A stretch of 64,000 nt of DNA from Altererythrobacter aquiaggeris (GCF_037154015.1 NZ_JBANRL010000001.1:2480001-2544000); one strand, 5' to 3'; positions 43,996 to 53,373 are shown, counted from the first letter of the stretch. Notes: generated by a model not told the origin, from the letters alone. A program made the numbers and translations.

Positions 43996-46182
43996 ATGGC
44001 AACTCTCGTGCTAACCGCAGTCGGTTCGTTGATTGCCGGCCCGATTGGCGGATCGATCGGCGCCATTATCGGCAAGTCGGTCGATAATTCGATCTTTGGA
44101 CCGGGCAGCCGTGAAGGCCCCCGGCTCAAGGAGTTGGCAGTCAGCACATCAAGCTACGGCCAGCCATTGCCGCGACATTTCGGCACGATGCGGTCTGCCG
44201 GTTCGATAATCTGGGCAACCGAACTTGAGGAAACGAAGGAAAAAAGCGGAGGCGGCAAGGGACGCCCGTCAGCGACTGTATTCAGCTACAGCGCATCGTT
44301 TGCCGTGGCGCTCGCAAGCCGGCCAATCCATTCGGTTGGCAGAATCTGGGCAGACGGCAATATCCTTCGCGGCAATGCCGGTGATCTCAAAGTGCCGGGA
44401 GCAGTCCGGGTGTATCGCGGGTATGCCGATCAGCCGGTCGATCCGCTGATCGGGTCAAGCGAAGGGGATTACGCACCTGCGTTCCGCGGCACCGCCTATA
44501 TCGTATTCGAAGATCTTGATCTGGGCGAGTTCGGGAACCGCATACCCGCGCTGACCTTTGAAGTGATTGCCTCTGTATCGCCCCTCACCATCGCGCAGAT
44601 TGTCGAGGGACAAGACCGGGCAATCACGGGCTCGGTCGATCTGCCGGGGCTTGAGGGTTTCAGTGATGAGGGAGGCTCTCTGCTTCAAACCCTGGCTGCG
44701 ATCGACAGCGTGTATCCGATTTCAGCTGATTCCGGCGGGGAGTGCCTCTCGCTGAATGCAGGCCCGACCGACCTGGCAAATGCCGTGCTGCTTCCCCGGC
44801 CGGCAGCGCTGGTGGGCGATGCGGATTTTGGCGAAGCCGACGGCAAAGCGGTCGATCGCGAGGCCGGCCCGAAACGCACGGTAGGCGCATTACGCTATTA
44901 CGATACAGATCGCGATTTCCAACCCGGCTTGCAAAGGGCGGAAGGACGTGCGCGGCCAGGCTATCAGCAGACCATCGATTTCCCCGGTGCGCTGAACGCG
45001 CGCGAAGCAAGGGCGCTGGCAAATCGCGCAGCAGGCCGGGCTGTAGCAAGCAAGGAAAACCTGCGGTGGAGGCTGGCCGAACTTGATCCTGAATTAACGC
45101 CTGGTACGATAGTGCGCGTGCCGGATGAAAGTGGATATTGGCGCATCAATCGATGGGAATGGCGTGACCGGGGTATCGAGCTCGACCTGTCGCGAATCGC
45201 CTTTACGGTGGGAAATTTGCCTGTGGCAGACCCCGGCGCCGCGGCATTGGCGCCCGATTTCCTCGCAGCGCCGACCAGTCTCGAAGCGTTCGCGCTACCC
45301 CCGCTCGAAGCTGAAAATCGTGCGCCTGGCTCGATCTATGCCGCAGCGTCATCGCCTAGCCCGAACTGGAAAGGGGCTGCGCTATTTGCCGACTTCGACG
45401 GCCAGCTCGCCGAACTCGGGCGGTCAAATCCGCAGCGCTGCGTGATGGGCAATCTGGCATCCACGCTGGAGACTTCGAACGGACTGTTCTTCGAAGAACG
45501 TGCCAGCTTCGTGGTTCAGTTGATCGGTGAAGACATGGCGCTGGATCCAGCCGGCATTCTGGACATATCGCTGGGCGCAAACCGGGCACTTGTCGGAAAC
45601 GAAGTGTTGCAATTTTCCCGGCCGACCCCGCTTGGAGGCGGGCGATGGGCAATATCCGGGCTGCTGAGAGGACGCGGGGGAACCGAAACGAGCGCAGTGT
45701 GTGGACATGCTCCCGGGGCAAGATTTGTCGTGCTGGATGATGCAATTACCCCGATAGCCTTATCCGCATTACCCCAGCCCGAGAATGCGACAATCGCAGC
45801 GCTCGGCTTGGGTGACGAAGAACCTGTCTTCGCAAATGGGGGCACGGGGCTTCTTTTTCGCAAACCGCTCGGCCCGGTGCATCCCCGCGCCAGTATATTG
45901 CCTGACGGAAGTTTATCGCTGTGCTGGGTGCGCCGTGCCCGCGGCAGTTATCTCTGGCGGGATGAAGTCGATGTACCGTTGGATGAAGAGACCGAGAAAT
46001 ACGCGGTCGGTATCGGCCCTGCATCTGCGCCAGTTGCAGAATGGATAGTGAGCGAACCCCGGCTGCAATTATCCGCCGCCCAGCTTACTGACTTGCAAAC
46101 CGCCTATTCCTCGGAACCGGTATGGGTGCGACAAATCGGCAACTTCGGGCGTTCCCGGCCCACGCTACTTTATACGATCTAA
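43996..46182 (+). CDS. GTA host-interaction/tail tip protein (gp15), lacking the RcGTA TIM-barrel domain
   Basis: 728-residue homologue of RcGTA gp15 (about 1,300 residues). The N-terminus has a Gly-rich hydrophobic start, RHFGTMRSAGSIIWATELEE, SYSASFAVALASRPIHSVGRIWADG and VYRGYADQPVDPLIG, all as in gp15. After FGNRIPALTFEVIA it passes straight to the phage-tail_3-like middle (DSVYPISADSGG, PELTPGTIVRVPDESGYWRI) without the large barrel domain. The C-terminal part is beta-rich (GLLRGRGGTE). ATG follows AAGGAA. Confidence 0.9.
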   Translation: MATLVLTAVGSLIAGPIGGSIGAIIGKSVDNSIFGPGSREGPRLKELAVSTSSYGQPLPRHFGTMRSAGSIIWATELEETKEKSGGGKGRPSATVFSYSASFAVALASRPIHSVGRIWADGNILRGNAGDLKVPGAVRVYRGYADQPVDPLIGSSEGDYAPAFRGTAYIVFEDLDLGEFGNRIPALTFEVIASVSPLTIAQIVEGQDRAITGSVDLPGLEGFSDEGGSLLQTLAAIDSVYPISADSGGECLSLNAGPTDLANAVLLPRPAALVGDADFGEADGKAVDREAGPKRTVGALRYYDTDRDFQPGLQRAEGRARPGYQQTIDFPGALNAREARALANRAAGRAVASKENLRWRLAELDPELTPGTIVRVPDESGYWRINRWEWRDRGIELDLSRIAFTVGNLPVADPGAAALAPDFLAAPTSLEAFALPPLEAENRAPGSIYAAASSPSPNWKGAALFADFDGQLAELGRSNPQRCVMGNLASTLETSNGLFFEERASFVVQLIGEDMALDPAGILDISLGANRALVGNEVLQFSRPTPLGGGRWAISGLLRGRGGTETSAVCGHAPGARFVVLDDAITPIALSALPQPENATIAALGLGDEEPVFANGGTGLLFRKPLGPVHPRASILPDGSLSLCWVRRARGSYLWRDEVDVPLDEETEKYAVGIGPASAPVAEWIVSEPRLQLSAAQLTDLQTAYSSEPVWVRQIGNFGRSRPTLLYTI

Positions 46183-46227
46183 TTCACGAGGCGCCGTTCC
46201 CCACGGCGCTATATCAGGAGCGCGTCC

Positions 46228-46686
46228 ATGACAGAGCCAACGACATTTCCATCACAATCCGGCCGGTTCGGCCTGCCCTTCCTGTTGGTCGGTCAGGCAC
46301 AAAAGGAATTTTTCTATAACGAAAGCATCGGCAAACTCGATTGCCTGCTCCATGCATCCGTCAAAGGTGATCAGTCAGGGCCGCCGCAAAATCCGGTCGA
46401 TGGCGATTGCTGGATTATCGCCAGTCCTGCGGCCGGCGAATGGGCCGGTAATGACGGGATGCTTGCCGGCTGGAATGGAGGCAAATGGTTCATTTGTGCT
46501 CCCACATCCGGAATGCGGGTGTTCAACCAGCAGGACGACTGCTACTGGTTTTACCGTGATGCCTGGCAAAGATGCGAAGTTCCCGCGCAGCCGGTGGCTG
46601 GTAATGTGATAGATGAGGAGGCACGCGCATCTATCTTTAACCTAGTAGCAATACTTCGCGTTGCAGGGGTGTTGCCGGCACAATAA
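46228..46686 (+). CDS. DUF2793 protein at the end of the GTA cluster
   Basis: 152-residue DUF2793 protein. Recognised by RFGLPFLLVGQAQKEFFYNE and PVDGDCWIIASPAAGEWAGNDGMLAGWNGGKW. The domain occurs in phage and GTA fibre or spike proteins, so a role in host recognition is likely but unproven. It is 45 bases after gp15 on the same strand and the last gene of the cluster. The C-terminus ends in a short helix. Confidence 0.82.
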   Translation: MTEPTTFPSQSGRFGLPFLLVGQAQKEFFYNESIGKLDCLLHASVKGDQSGPPQNPVDGDCWIIASPAAGEWAGNDGMLAGWNGGKWFICAPTSGMRVFNQQDDCYWFYRDAWQRCEVPAQPVAGNVIDEEARASIFNLVAILRVAGVLPAQ

Positions 46687-46760
46687 AAGTGGGAACGATC
46701 ATGAGCATCAACCATTTGCCGTGTAGAGGAGCACTGGAAATCCGGTTCTTTTCCATCTAG

Positions 46761-46780
46761 GCCTCCGTAACAGAGGCTTT
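46761..46780 (+). terminator. Weak candidate terminator after the GTA cluster
   Basis: GCCTC (46761-46765) pairs with GAGGC (46773-46777) around a seven-base loop, followed by TTTAAT. The stem is short and the T-run poor, but it is the only hairpin between the DUF2793 gene and ompA. Confidence 0.3.
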
Positions 46781-46884
46781 AATGCAACAGTTTGGCAATA
46801 ATGCCCGCTTGCCTCGCCACCGAGGAAAAGTTAGAAAATACAAACTCGGTGGCTCAATTTCGCTTTTGTAAGGGGAAATCTATA

Positions 46885-48006
46885 ATGCGTAAATTCGTCA
46901 TAGGAATGGCGATGGCTTCAACGGCCCTCGCATCACCTGCCTTGGCCCGTGACGGTCAATGGTATGCTGGTGTTGAAGGCGGGGTAATGCTCGCTGAAGA
47001 CCTGAATATCGATGTCAATGGCTTCGAAAACGCTGTTACGGCAGAACATGACAATCCAGGCTACGACTTTGGAGCGTTGGTTGGTTACGACTTCGGCGGT
47101 TTCCGTCTTGAAGCCGAAGCCAGCTTCCGTGAAGCTGACGTAGACAATGTGGAAGCGTTTGTTGGCGGGCTTCCCTCCAGCACTGCGACTGCATTGCGGC
47201 TTGGCCAATACGATGCCGCTGGTGACGTGAATGCTCTTAGCTTCATGCTCAACGGTTTGCTCGACTTTGGCGATGATGATGGTCTCCAAGGCTATGCCGG
47301 CGGCGGTGTTGGTGTTGCCCGCGTTGATGCGCAGGCTTCGATCAATGCAACTGGTCCCGGAGTTGTCGACGATTCCGATACAGGCTTCGCTTGGCAAGCT
47401 ATTGCTGGTGTTCGCGCTCCGATCTCGGATCGTTGGGATGCCGGTCTGAAGTATCGCTTCTTCAACGCACCTAATGTCAATCTGGTTGATTCGATTGGCC
47501 GTGATCTCGAGACGAACTTCCGTTCGCACTCGCTTCTTGGCACATTGACATACAACTTTGGCGGCGCTCCTGTGGTTGTGGCTCCGGTTGTTGTACCACC
47601 GGCTCCTCCACCGCCTCCACCCCCGCCGCCACGGCCACAAGTCGTGGCTCCGGTTTGCAACAAGGGTCCTTACATCGTGTTCTTCGACTGGGATCAGTCG
47701 GACATCACACCTGAGGCAGCAACGATTTTGGACAGCGCAGTAACGGCTTACGCCAGCTGCACCAATGTTCCGATCATGCTGGCAGGCTACACTGACCGTT
47801 CGGGCAGTGTGCAGTACAACCTCGGCCTTGCTGATCGCCGTAATGACTCGGTTCGTGGATACCTCACATCACGTGGTATCTCGGGCGGCGCCATCACGAG
47901 CGAAGGCTTCGGTGAAGCCAACCCACGTGTCCCGACCGCCGATGGCGTTCGTGAACTCCAGAACCGTCGTGTGGAAATCACATACGGTCCGGGTTCGGGC
48001 ATGTAA
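46885..48006 (+). CDS. OmpA-family outer membrane protein
   Basis: 373-residue outer-membrane protein: signal peptide ending ASPALA, an eight-stranded beta-barrel (residues about 22-225), a proline hinge with nine consecutive prolines, and a C-terminal OmpA peptidoglycan-binding domain (VFFDWDQSDITPEA, LAGYTDRSGSVQYNLGLADRR). Codons ending in T are commoner than in neighbours (GGT, GCT, GTT), typical of a highly expressed gene. ATG at 46885 follows AAGGGGAAA. Confidence 0.93.
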   Translation: MRKFVIGMAMASTALASPALARDGQWYAGVEGGVMLAEDLNIDVNGFENAVTAEHDNPGYDFGALVGYDFGGFRLEAEASFREADVDNVEAFVGGLPSSTATALRLGQYDAAGDVNALSFMLNGLLDFGDDDGLQGYAGGGVGVARVDAQASINATGPGVVDDSDTGFAWQAIAGVRAPISDRWDAGLKYRFFNAPNVNLVDSIGRDLETNFRSHSLLGTLTYNFGGAPVVVAPVVVPPAPPPPPPPPPRPQVVAPVCNKGPYIVFFDWDQSDITPEAATILDSAVTAYASCTNVPIMLAGYTDRSGSVQYNLGLADRRNDSVRGYLTSRGISGGAITSEGFGEANPRVPTADGVRELQNRRVEITYGPGSGM

Positions 48007-48031
48007 GCTTCGCCATCTGGTGAAAATCGAG

Positions 48032-48060
48032 AAGGGGCCGGAGCAATCCGGCCCCTTTTT
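48032..48060 (+). terminator. Rho-independent terminator of the ompA-like gene
   Basis: Perfect 11-bp stem AAGGGGCCGGA/TCCGGCCCCTT with a GCAA loop, then a T-run. It starts 26 bases after the stop and separates ompA from sodC. Confidence 0.9.
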
Positions 48061-48088
48061 CGTTGGTACATCAGAAGGAGATTTTGCT

Positions 48089-48616
48089 GTGATTAGAAAC
48101 GCGACGATTGGACTGCTTTCCCTTATGGGCATAACCGGCTGCGCGCCGCTTGGTCCGGTCGCAACCGAGCGGGTCGCCAGTTCGGCGATTATGAAGTCGG
48201 ACGGAGCGGCTGCCGGAAATCTGCAGGTATTTGCCGCGAAAGACGAACTGATACTTAGCGCAGCATTCTTCAGCCTTCCAGCCGGGCCCCATGCGGTGCA
48301 TCTCCATCAGGTTGGCACTTGCGATGGCCCCGCGTTCACCAGCGCGGGTGCGCATCTTAATCCCTCAGGCGCTAATCATGGCACAGCCGACGGCAAACAA
48401 GGCCACCTGGGCGATCTACCCAATGTCGAGATCAAGGCTAGCGGCAGCACGGCTTATGAGGCACGCATAAGCGGCATACCCTCAGCCATTCTGGCAGAGA
48501 TCCAGGATGCCGACGGAACCGCCATCGTCGTCCATGAAAGTCCAGACGACTATAGGACCGACCCGTCAGGCGCGGCCGGCGCGCGCATCGCCTGCGGAGT
48601 GTTGACGGCGAACTAG
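48089..48616 (+). CDS. sodC: Cu/Zn superoxide dismutase, predicted lipoprotein
   Basis: Periplasmic dismutation of superoxide. The 175-residue precursor has a lipobox GITGC, so the mature protein is probably anchored. Metal ligands are in HAVHLHQVGTC, the HLNPSGANHG loop and QGHLGDLPN, with a C-terminal Cys (RIACGVL) for the disulphide. GTG start at 48089 with AAGGAG eight bases before. Its stop shares CTAG with the convergent MFS gene. Confidence 0.93.
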   Translation: MIRNATIGLLSLMGITGCAPLGPVATERVASSAIMKSDGAAAGNLQVFAAKDELILSAAFFSLPAGPHAVHLHQVGTCDGPAFTSAGAHLNPSGANHGTADGKQGHLGDLPNVEIKASGSTAYEARISGIPSAILAEIQDADGTAIVVHESPDDYRTDPSGAAGARIACGVLTAN

Positions 48617-50214
48617 ACGCCCGTCTCCCCGGCCAAACGTGCGCGTTCCCGCACCGTATCGCCCGCCTTTGGAACCAGCACGATCGCTGCGATCAGGAAT
48701 GCGAAGCCGATTGGTACCACCGCCAGTGTCGAGATTACGCCAATTCCCAGATCGTCGCCATTTTGTGACGATACGAACCCGGCCATAAACGGCCCAAGTG
48801 CCAATCCCAGAAGTGTCGTACCCAGAAAAAATGTCGCAGTGGCGGTGCCTCTCATGCGCGGTAGCACCAGTGTCTGGCTGGTTGCTGCGGCCGCGCCGAG
48901 CGCCGACGCGGCAAGCATGCTGGTAACGAAATTCAATACGTAGAATACTGTCGAACTCTCGGTCGTAAATGCGATTACCAACGGCGCAACAGGGGCAAGC
49001 AATCCAAAAACGATTACATAGACACGTCCGGCCTTGAAGCGTTTGAGCAGACTGTCTGCAACTCGCCCGCCCAGGATCACCCCCAGAAATCCTGCAACCG
49101 CACCTGGTGCACCGATGAACCAGCCAAGCTCGCTCTTGGGGACTTCAAAGAAACGTTCCGCATAAGGGGCCGCCCAATATGATACCGAGTAAGCGGTGAA
49201 TGCGACCATCGAATAACCCAGAACGGTACAGATAAATGCTGGCGAACCCCAGATCAGATTAAATGTCGGGAGATCGCGGGCGCGCAAAGACGATGCCCAG
49301 CAAAATACCGAATAAAAACCGATACCCAGAAACAGCCATTGGTCAGAAATCAGTTCCACGACAACGCCCGGCGCGGTTCCCGTCAGGCTGGTCATCAACC
49401 AGCCCGCAATTGCGACACCCGCTGCGACAAACAGGTTCATCATGAAAGCGCCTGGTCCCCTGCGCCATGCCCCGACCAAAGTGAAGGGCGGAATAACGGT
49501 GAATAGTTCGGCCCTGAAACCTTTGAATGGTTCGGGATCAGGGGGGGTCGGAATGCCTTCCATGCCCCCACGAACCGGCTCCCGCAGAGTGACCACAAGA
49601 AGGGCAAGCAGCAGACCGGGGATACCAACCGCCAGAAACGCAGCCTGCCAACCTACCAACCCCAGCGGCCCACCACCGGGATATGTCATATTCCATTTTT
49701 CGACGATCAACGCCCCGATGAGTAACGAGAGCCCGCCGCCGATATACAAGCCTGAGGAATAAATCGCCAAAGCGGTCGCCCGTAGCCGCGGCGGAAAATA
49801 GTCCGAGATCAGCGAGTAGGCCGAAGGACTGGCAGTTGCTTCGCCCACACCTACGCCAACCCGGGCAAATGTCAGCATCGCGCCGTTTTTGGCGAAGCCG
49901 GATATTGCCGTCATGAACGACCAGACACTTAGCCCGATGCTCATCAATTTAACCCGGTGCCAGCTGTCGGCCAAACGGCCCAGCGGTATTCCGAACAATG
50001 CATAAAAGACGGCAAAGGCGGTGCCGTAAAGGAAACCGAGGTCGGCGTCGCTCAGACCCAGATCGGCTTTAATATCGTTGGCCAGAATAGACAGGATCTG
50101 CCGGTCAATAAAGTTGAGCACATAGACCAGAACGAGCACACCCAACGCGTACCAGCTGTAAGCCGGAACCGGTGCGTCATCGATAGGTGTTTCCACCTGC
50201 GGGCTGTCGCTCAT
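48613..50214 (-). CDS. MFS transporter (spinster-like)
   Basis: 533-residue major facilitator with 12 or more membrane segments. The first helix shows VYVLNFIDRQILSILANDIKADLGLSD, followed by the conserved loop GIPLGRLADSWHR, and FARVGVGVGEATASPSAYSLI, a pattern of the spinster-like MFS group common in sphingomonads. Substrate unknown. It lies three bases after queC on the same strand, so probably co-transcribed. Confidence 0.88.
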   Translation of the reverse strand: MSDSPQVETPIDDAPVPAYSWYALGVLVLVYVLNFIDRQILSILANDIKADLGLSDADLGFLYGTAFAVFYALFGIPLGRLADSWHRVKLMSIGLSVWSFMTAISGFAKNGAMLTFARVGVGVGEATASPSAYSLISDYFPPRLRATALAIYSSGLYIGGGLSLLIGALIVEKWNMTYPGGGPLGLVGWQAAFLAVGIPGLLLALLVVTLREPVRGGMEGIPTPPDPEPFKGFRAELFTVIPPFTLVGAWRRGPGAFMMNLFVAAGVAIAGWLMTSLTGTAPGVVVELISDQWLFLGIGFYSVFCWASSLRARDLPTFNLIWGSPAFICTVLGYSMVAFTAYSVSYWAAPYAERFFEVPKSELGWFIGAPGAVAGFLGVILGGRVADSLLKRFKAGRVYVIVFGLLAPVAPLVIAFTTESSTVFYVLNFVTSMLAASALGAAAATSQTLVLPRMRGTATATFFLGTTLLGLALGPFMAGFVSSQNGDDLGIGVISTLAVVPIGFAFLIAAIVLVPKAGDTVRERARLAGETGV

Positions 50215-50217
50215 TAA

Positions 50218-50940
50218 CTAATCCCCTGAAAGCCTGGGTGCACCTTCGGCGTATTGTGTTGCGTCCGCAAGGCCTGCGTCGGCAAATCCTTGTCGTCTAA
50301 GCCGGCAACTGTCGCAAGCACCGCAAGCCGTTCCGTCCATTACCGGATCATAGCAGGACCAGCTCCATACCGGGTCCAGTCCCAGCCGGATGCATTCACG
50401 TGCAATATCGGACTTGCCCAGCAGCTGAAGCGGCGCATGGATGTTGAAGGGGGTACCTTCCACGCCGGCCTTGGTTGCCAACCGTGCAGTTTCGGTGAAG
50501 CTGGAAATGAATTCGGGCCGGCAATCGGGGTAGCCGGAGTAATCGAGCGCATTCACCCCGATGAAAATATCAGCCACACCGGCAGCTTCGGCAAAGGCGG
50601 TTGTCAGTGATAGAAAAACCAGATTTCTGGCCGGCACATAAGTTACCGGTATCTGGCCATTATCAATGCCGCCTTTGGGGACCGGAATATCGTCAGTAAG
50701 CGCAGAACCGCCAAACCGGCTGAGATCGAGCGGCAAAACAACATGCCGCTTGGCACCCAATTTTCCGGCAATATCCTTGGCAGCCTCGATTTCCCGGCGA
50801 TGCCTTTGGTTGTAATCGATTGTCAGCGCATGGATTTCGAAGCCTTGCTCTTTGGCAAGAGCGGCCGTGACCATTGAATCCAGACCGCCCGACAGCAAAA
50901 TCGCTGCAGGGTTACCCGGCTTAGCGTGATATTCTGGCAT
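50218..50940 (-). CDS. queC: 7-cyano-7-deazaguanine synthase
   Basis: Forms preQ0 in queuosine synthesis. The 240-residue protein has the PP-loop ATP motif LLSGGLDSMVTAALA, and C-terminal zinc cysteines WSCYDP and CGACDSCRLR. It pairs functionally with gluQ (18.1-19.0 kb), which acts on queuosine-modified tRNA. No other queuosine genes are adjacent. Confidence 0.96.
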   Translation of the reverse strand: MPEYHAKPGNPAAILLSGGLDSMVTAALAKEQGFEIHALTIDYNQRHRREIEAAKDIAGKLGAKRHVVLPLDLSRFGGSALTDDIPVPKGGIDNGQIPVTYVPARNLVFLSLTTAFAEAAGVADIFIGVNALDYSGYPDCRPEFISSFTETARLATKAGVEGTPFNIHAPLQLLGKSDIARECIRLGLDPVWSWSCYDPVMDGTACGACDSCRLRRQGFADAGLADATQYAEGAPRLSGD

Positions 50941-51000
50941 AGTGATTGGCTAAGCATAATTGCGGACGCCCGCAACGCCAAAGCACTGATCTGCGTCAAA

Positions 51001-51438
51001 TTAGCGGCAATTTCCCGTCCGGCGCGCTTCTGCCGACACTTCGAATGGCAAGCCCCCGGCAATCCCGCGGCTCTCTATCTGCACGAGCGAAGCCGTTTCG
51101 CGGCGCAATTGCGTATGGCCGTGGCCATTGCCGGGACATGTGTATTGGACAGTCACCGAATTTGCGCTGCTGCGAACTACCTGTTGGTTGCATCCAGCAT
51201 CGCGGTGGCGCAGCTTGATAAGCTCCCAGCCCGTGCGAACGCAAATCTTGCGTGGGCTGTCTCCACCCCGGAAATTGACCGTCCACTGGCCTTTCGACAG
51301 TCCCTTGAGCACTGCTGCATCGGGGGCGGATGCGTTGGCCGGAGCGAAGAACACTCCGCAGACGGCTGCAAGCCCCAAGGCCAATCTCGTCCGTTGGCCG
51401 GAAAAACGCGCTTCTGATTTGGCTAATTCTAATCTCAT
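51001..51438 (-). CDS. Exported protein resembling DUF3617
   Basis: 145-residue protein with an N-terminal signal peptide (about residues 15-37) and paired cysteines. The C-terminal pattern (YTCPGNGHGHTQLRRETASL, VQIESRGIAGGLPF, EARRTGNC) fits the DUF3617 family of small periplasmic proteins; function unknown. It lies between queC and hslO on the same strand. Confidence 0.75.
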   Translation of the reverse strand: MRLELAKSEARFSGQRTRLALGLAAVCGVFFAPANASAPDAAVLKGLSKGQWTVNFRGGDSPRKICVRTGWELIKLRHRDAGCNQQVVRSSANSVTVQYTCPGNGHGHTQLRRETASLVQIESRGIAGGLPFEVSAEARRTGNCR

Positions 51439-51493
51439 AATCGATAGATACCAGATTTACGCCCTTGGGCAAAACGCATCGCTTGCGCCGGTT

Positions 51494-52387
51494 TTAGCCC
51501 GGTACGCGAAATTTGCGTGAACAAAATGCGCAATCGACAATGATTTCGCCATCATCATTGTGCATTTCTTCACGTTCGGATTTGCCAAAGCGCGATAAAA
51601 CATCGGTGAAATGTTCAAGCGTGCAGCGGCATCCACGCGTTAGCCGCGCACCTTGTTCAACGCGGACCTCGCGCTCTTCATGAAACAAGCGCCACACCAG
51701 CGCTTCCAGCGTAAGCGCCGGATCGACCAGCTCTTCATGCCTGACGCTGCCGGCCATGGTCGCGACATGTTCCCACTCGGGATGATCCAGCCGCACGTGA
51801 AGGCGTTCACGCCCTTCTTCCCCTTCGGCCAGATGCTGAAGCAACAATCCGCCTGCAACAGTGCCGCGCGGGCCCGATTTGACGCCGATGCGGATCAAGG
51901 TCGGCAATTGTTCCGATTGTGCAAAGTAGCTCTCGCAAGCTGCAGCAAGCGAATCGCCTTCCAGCGGGACAATCCCCTGATAACGTCGCCCTGTGCTCGG
52001 CAGATCAAACGTTACTGCCAGATGACCTTGTCCAAAGAGAGCATCCAGCGCGGGGTTCGCGCCCAGTGCTGCCAGGCGGTCATTATCATGCTTCACATAG
52101 CCGCGCAGTTCGCCATCACGAAAATCGCATACCAGCAGTTCGACAACGCCATCATTGGTCTGCGCTTGTAACGTGAGCTGGCTGTTCTCGCCCTTCAGCA
52201 ATCCGCCCATAAGGGCAGCTATCGCCAGTGCTTCCGCCAGCAGATGTTTGATAGCCGGCGGGTAATCATGCACGGAAAGGATAGTGTCCAGCACCCCGTC
52301 AAGACGGATCACGCGGCCACGGGCATTTCGGTCAGGAATGGTGAAGCCGAGCAGTTGGTCGGCGAGAATTTCAGGCAGCTGCTGCAT
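51494..52387 (-). CDS. hslO: Redox-regulated chaperone Hsp33
   Basis: Holdase chaperone activated by oxidation and unfolding. The 297-residue protein has the N-terminal core (GRVIRLDGVLDTIL) and the C-terminal zinc switch with CRC (GCRCTLEHF) and CAFC. It follows argF by 57 bases in an argD-argF-hslO order common in this order of bacteria. Confidence 0.95.
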   Translation of the reverse strand: MQQLPEILADQLLGFTIPDRNARGRVIRLDGVLDTILSVHDYPPAIKHLLAEALAIAALMGGLLKGENSQLTLQAQTNDGVVELLVCDFRDGELRGYVKHDNDRLAALGANPALDALFGQGHLAVTFDLPSTGRRYQGIVPLEGDSLAAACESYFAQSEQLPTLIRIGVKSGPRGTVAGGLLLQHLAEGEEGRERLHVRLDHPEWEHVATMAGSVRHEELVDPALTLEALVWRLFHEEREVRVEQGARLTRGCRCTLEHFTDVLSRFGKSEREEMHNDDGEIIVDCAFCSRKFRVPG

Positions 52388-52444
52388 GGATCAGGATATG
52401 GGTATGACAATCTCGAAATGAAGTGCCGCACCGCTGCGAACCGC

Positions 52445-53368
52445 CTACAACTTCCCAGCGCACCATAGCAGGATGCTTTTCTGCGCGTGGATGCGGTTTT
52501 CTGCCTCGTCAAATACAGCGGATTGCGGCCCTTCAAACACGCTTTGGCTAACCTCGTCACCGACATGGGCCGGCAAACAATGCAGAAACTTCGCATCCGG
52601 TTTGGCATGTGCCATCAGCGCGTCATTGACCTGGTAGGGAGCCATCGCCGCAATTTTCTCTTCGGCATGGTTCTGCCCCATCGAAATCCACGTGTCGGTT
52701 ATCAGGATGTCGGCCTGACGGGCGGCAGCGACGGCGTCCTGCGTCAGCGTAACAGTGGACCCTGCCTGCCGTGCCAATTCGACAAATCCGGCGTCCGGCT
52801 GGTACCCGGCAGGGGTGGCGATCCTGACGTTGAATTTCATCAGTGCAGCAGCTTCGAGGATCGAATGCAGCACGTTGTTGCCGTCACCCAGCCACGCCAC
52901 TTCCAGACCGGGCAATGCCTTGCCGTGTTCGATTACAGTGACAAGATCGGCGATAATCTGGCACGGATGCGAACGGTCTGTCAGCCCGTTGATAACCGGG
53001 ACATCCGCGTGCCGGGCAAGTTCTTCGATTTTCGCGTGATCGTCCGTGCGGATCATGATGGCGTCAACCATCCGGCTTAGAACACGCGCAGTATCGGCGA
53101 TTGATTCGCCCCGGCCCAGCTGCATGCTCCCCGCTTCCATAACTATCGCCGACCCGCCGAGCTGGCGCATTGCAATATCGAAGCTCACCCGCGTCCGGGT
53201 GGAGCTTTTTTCGAAGATCATCGCCAGAACGTGTCCGGCAAGCGGAACATCAGCGTCCACCCGCCCCCTTGCCCATCCCGAACGCGCGGCCTTCCGGTCC
53301 TGCGCATCGTTCAGCATTGCGGCAATGGTATTGCCACCCGCGTCTGACAGATCGAGGAAGTGGTTCAT
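52445..53368 (-). CDS. argF: Ornithine carbamoyltransferase
   Basis: Makes citrulline from ornithine and carbamoyl phosphate in arginine synthesis. The 307-residue protein carries the carbamoyl-phosphate motif SSTRTR, the ornithine loop region and the HCLPAH motif. It starts five bases after the argD stop. Confidence 0.96.
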   Translation of the reverse strand: MNHFLDLSDAGGNTIAAMLNDAQDRKAARSGWARGRVDADVPLAGHVLAMIFEKSSTRTRVSFDIAMRQLGGSAIVMEAGSMQLGRGESIADTARVLSRMVDAIMIRTDDHAKIEELARHADVPVINGLTDRSHPCQIIADLVTVIEHGKALPGLEVAWLGDGNNVLHSILEAAALMKFNVRIATPAGYQPDAGFVELARQAGSTVTLTQDAVAAARQADILITDTWISMGQNHAEEKIAAMAPYQVNDALMAHAKPDAKFLHCLPAHVGDEVSQSVFEGPQSAVFDEAENRIHAQKSILLWCAGKL

Positions 53369-53373
53369 CGGTT

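Noticed and set aside
32903-46686. Active prophage
   Set aside because: No integrase, repressor, replication or lysis genes and no flanking direct repeats; gene set and order match RcGTA.
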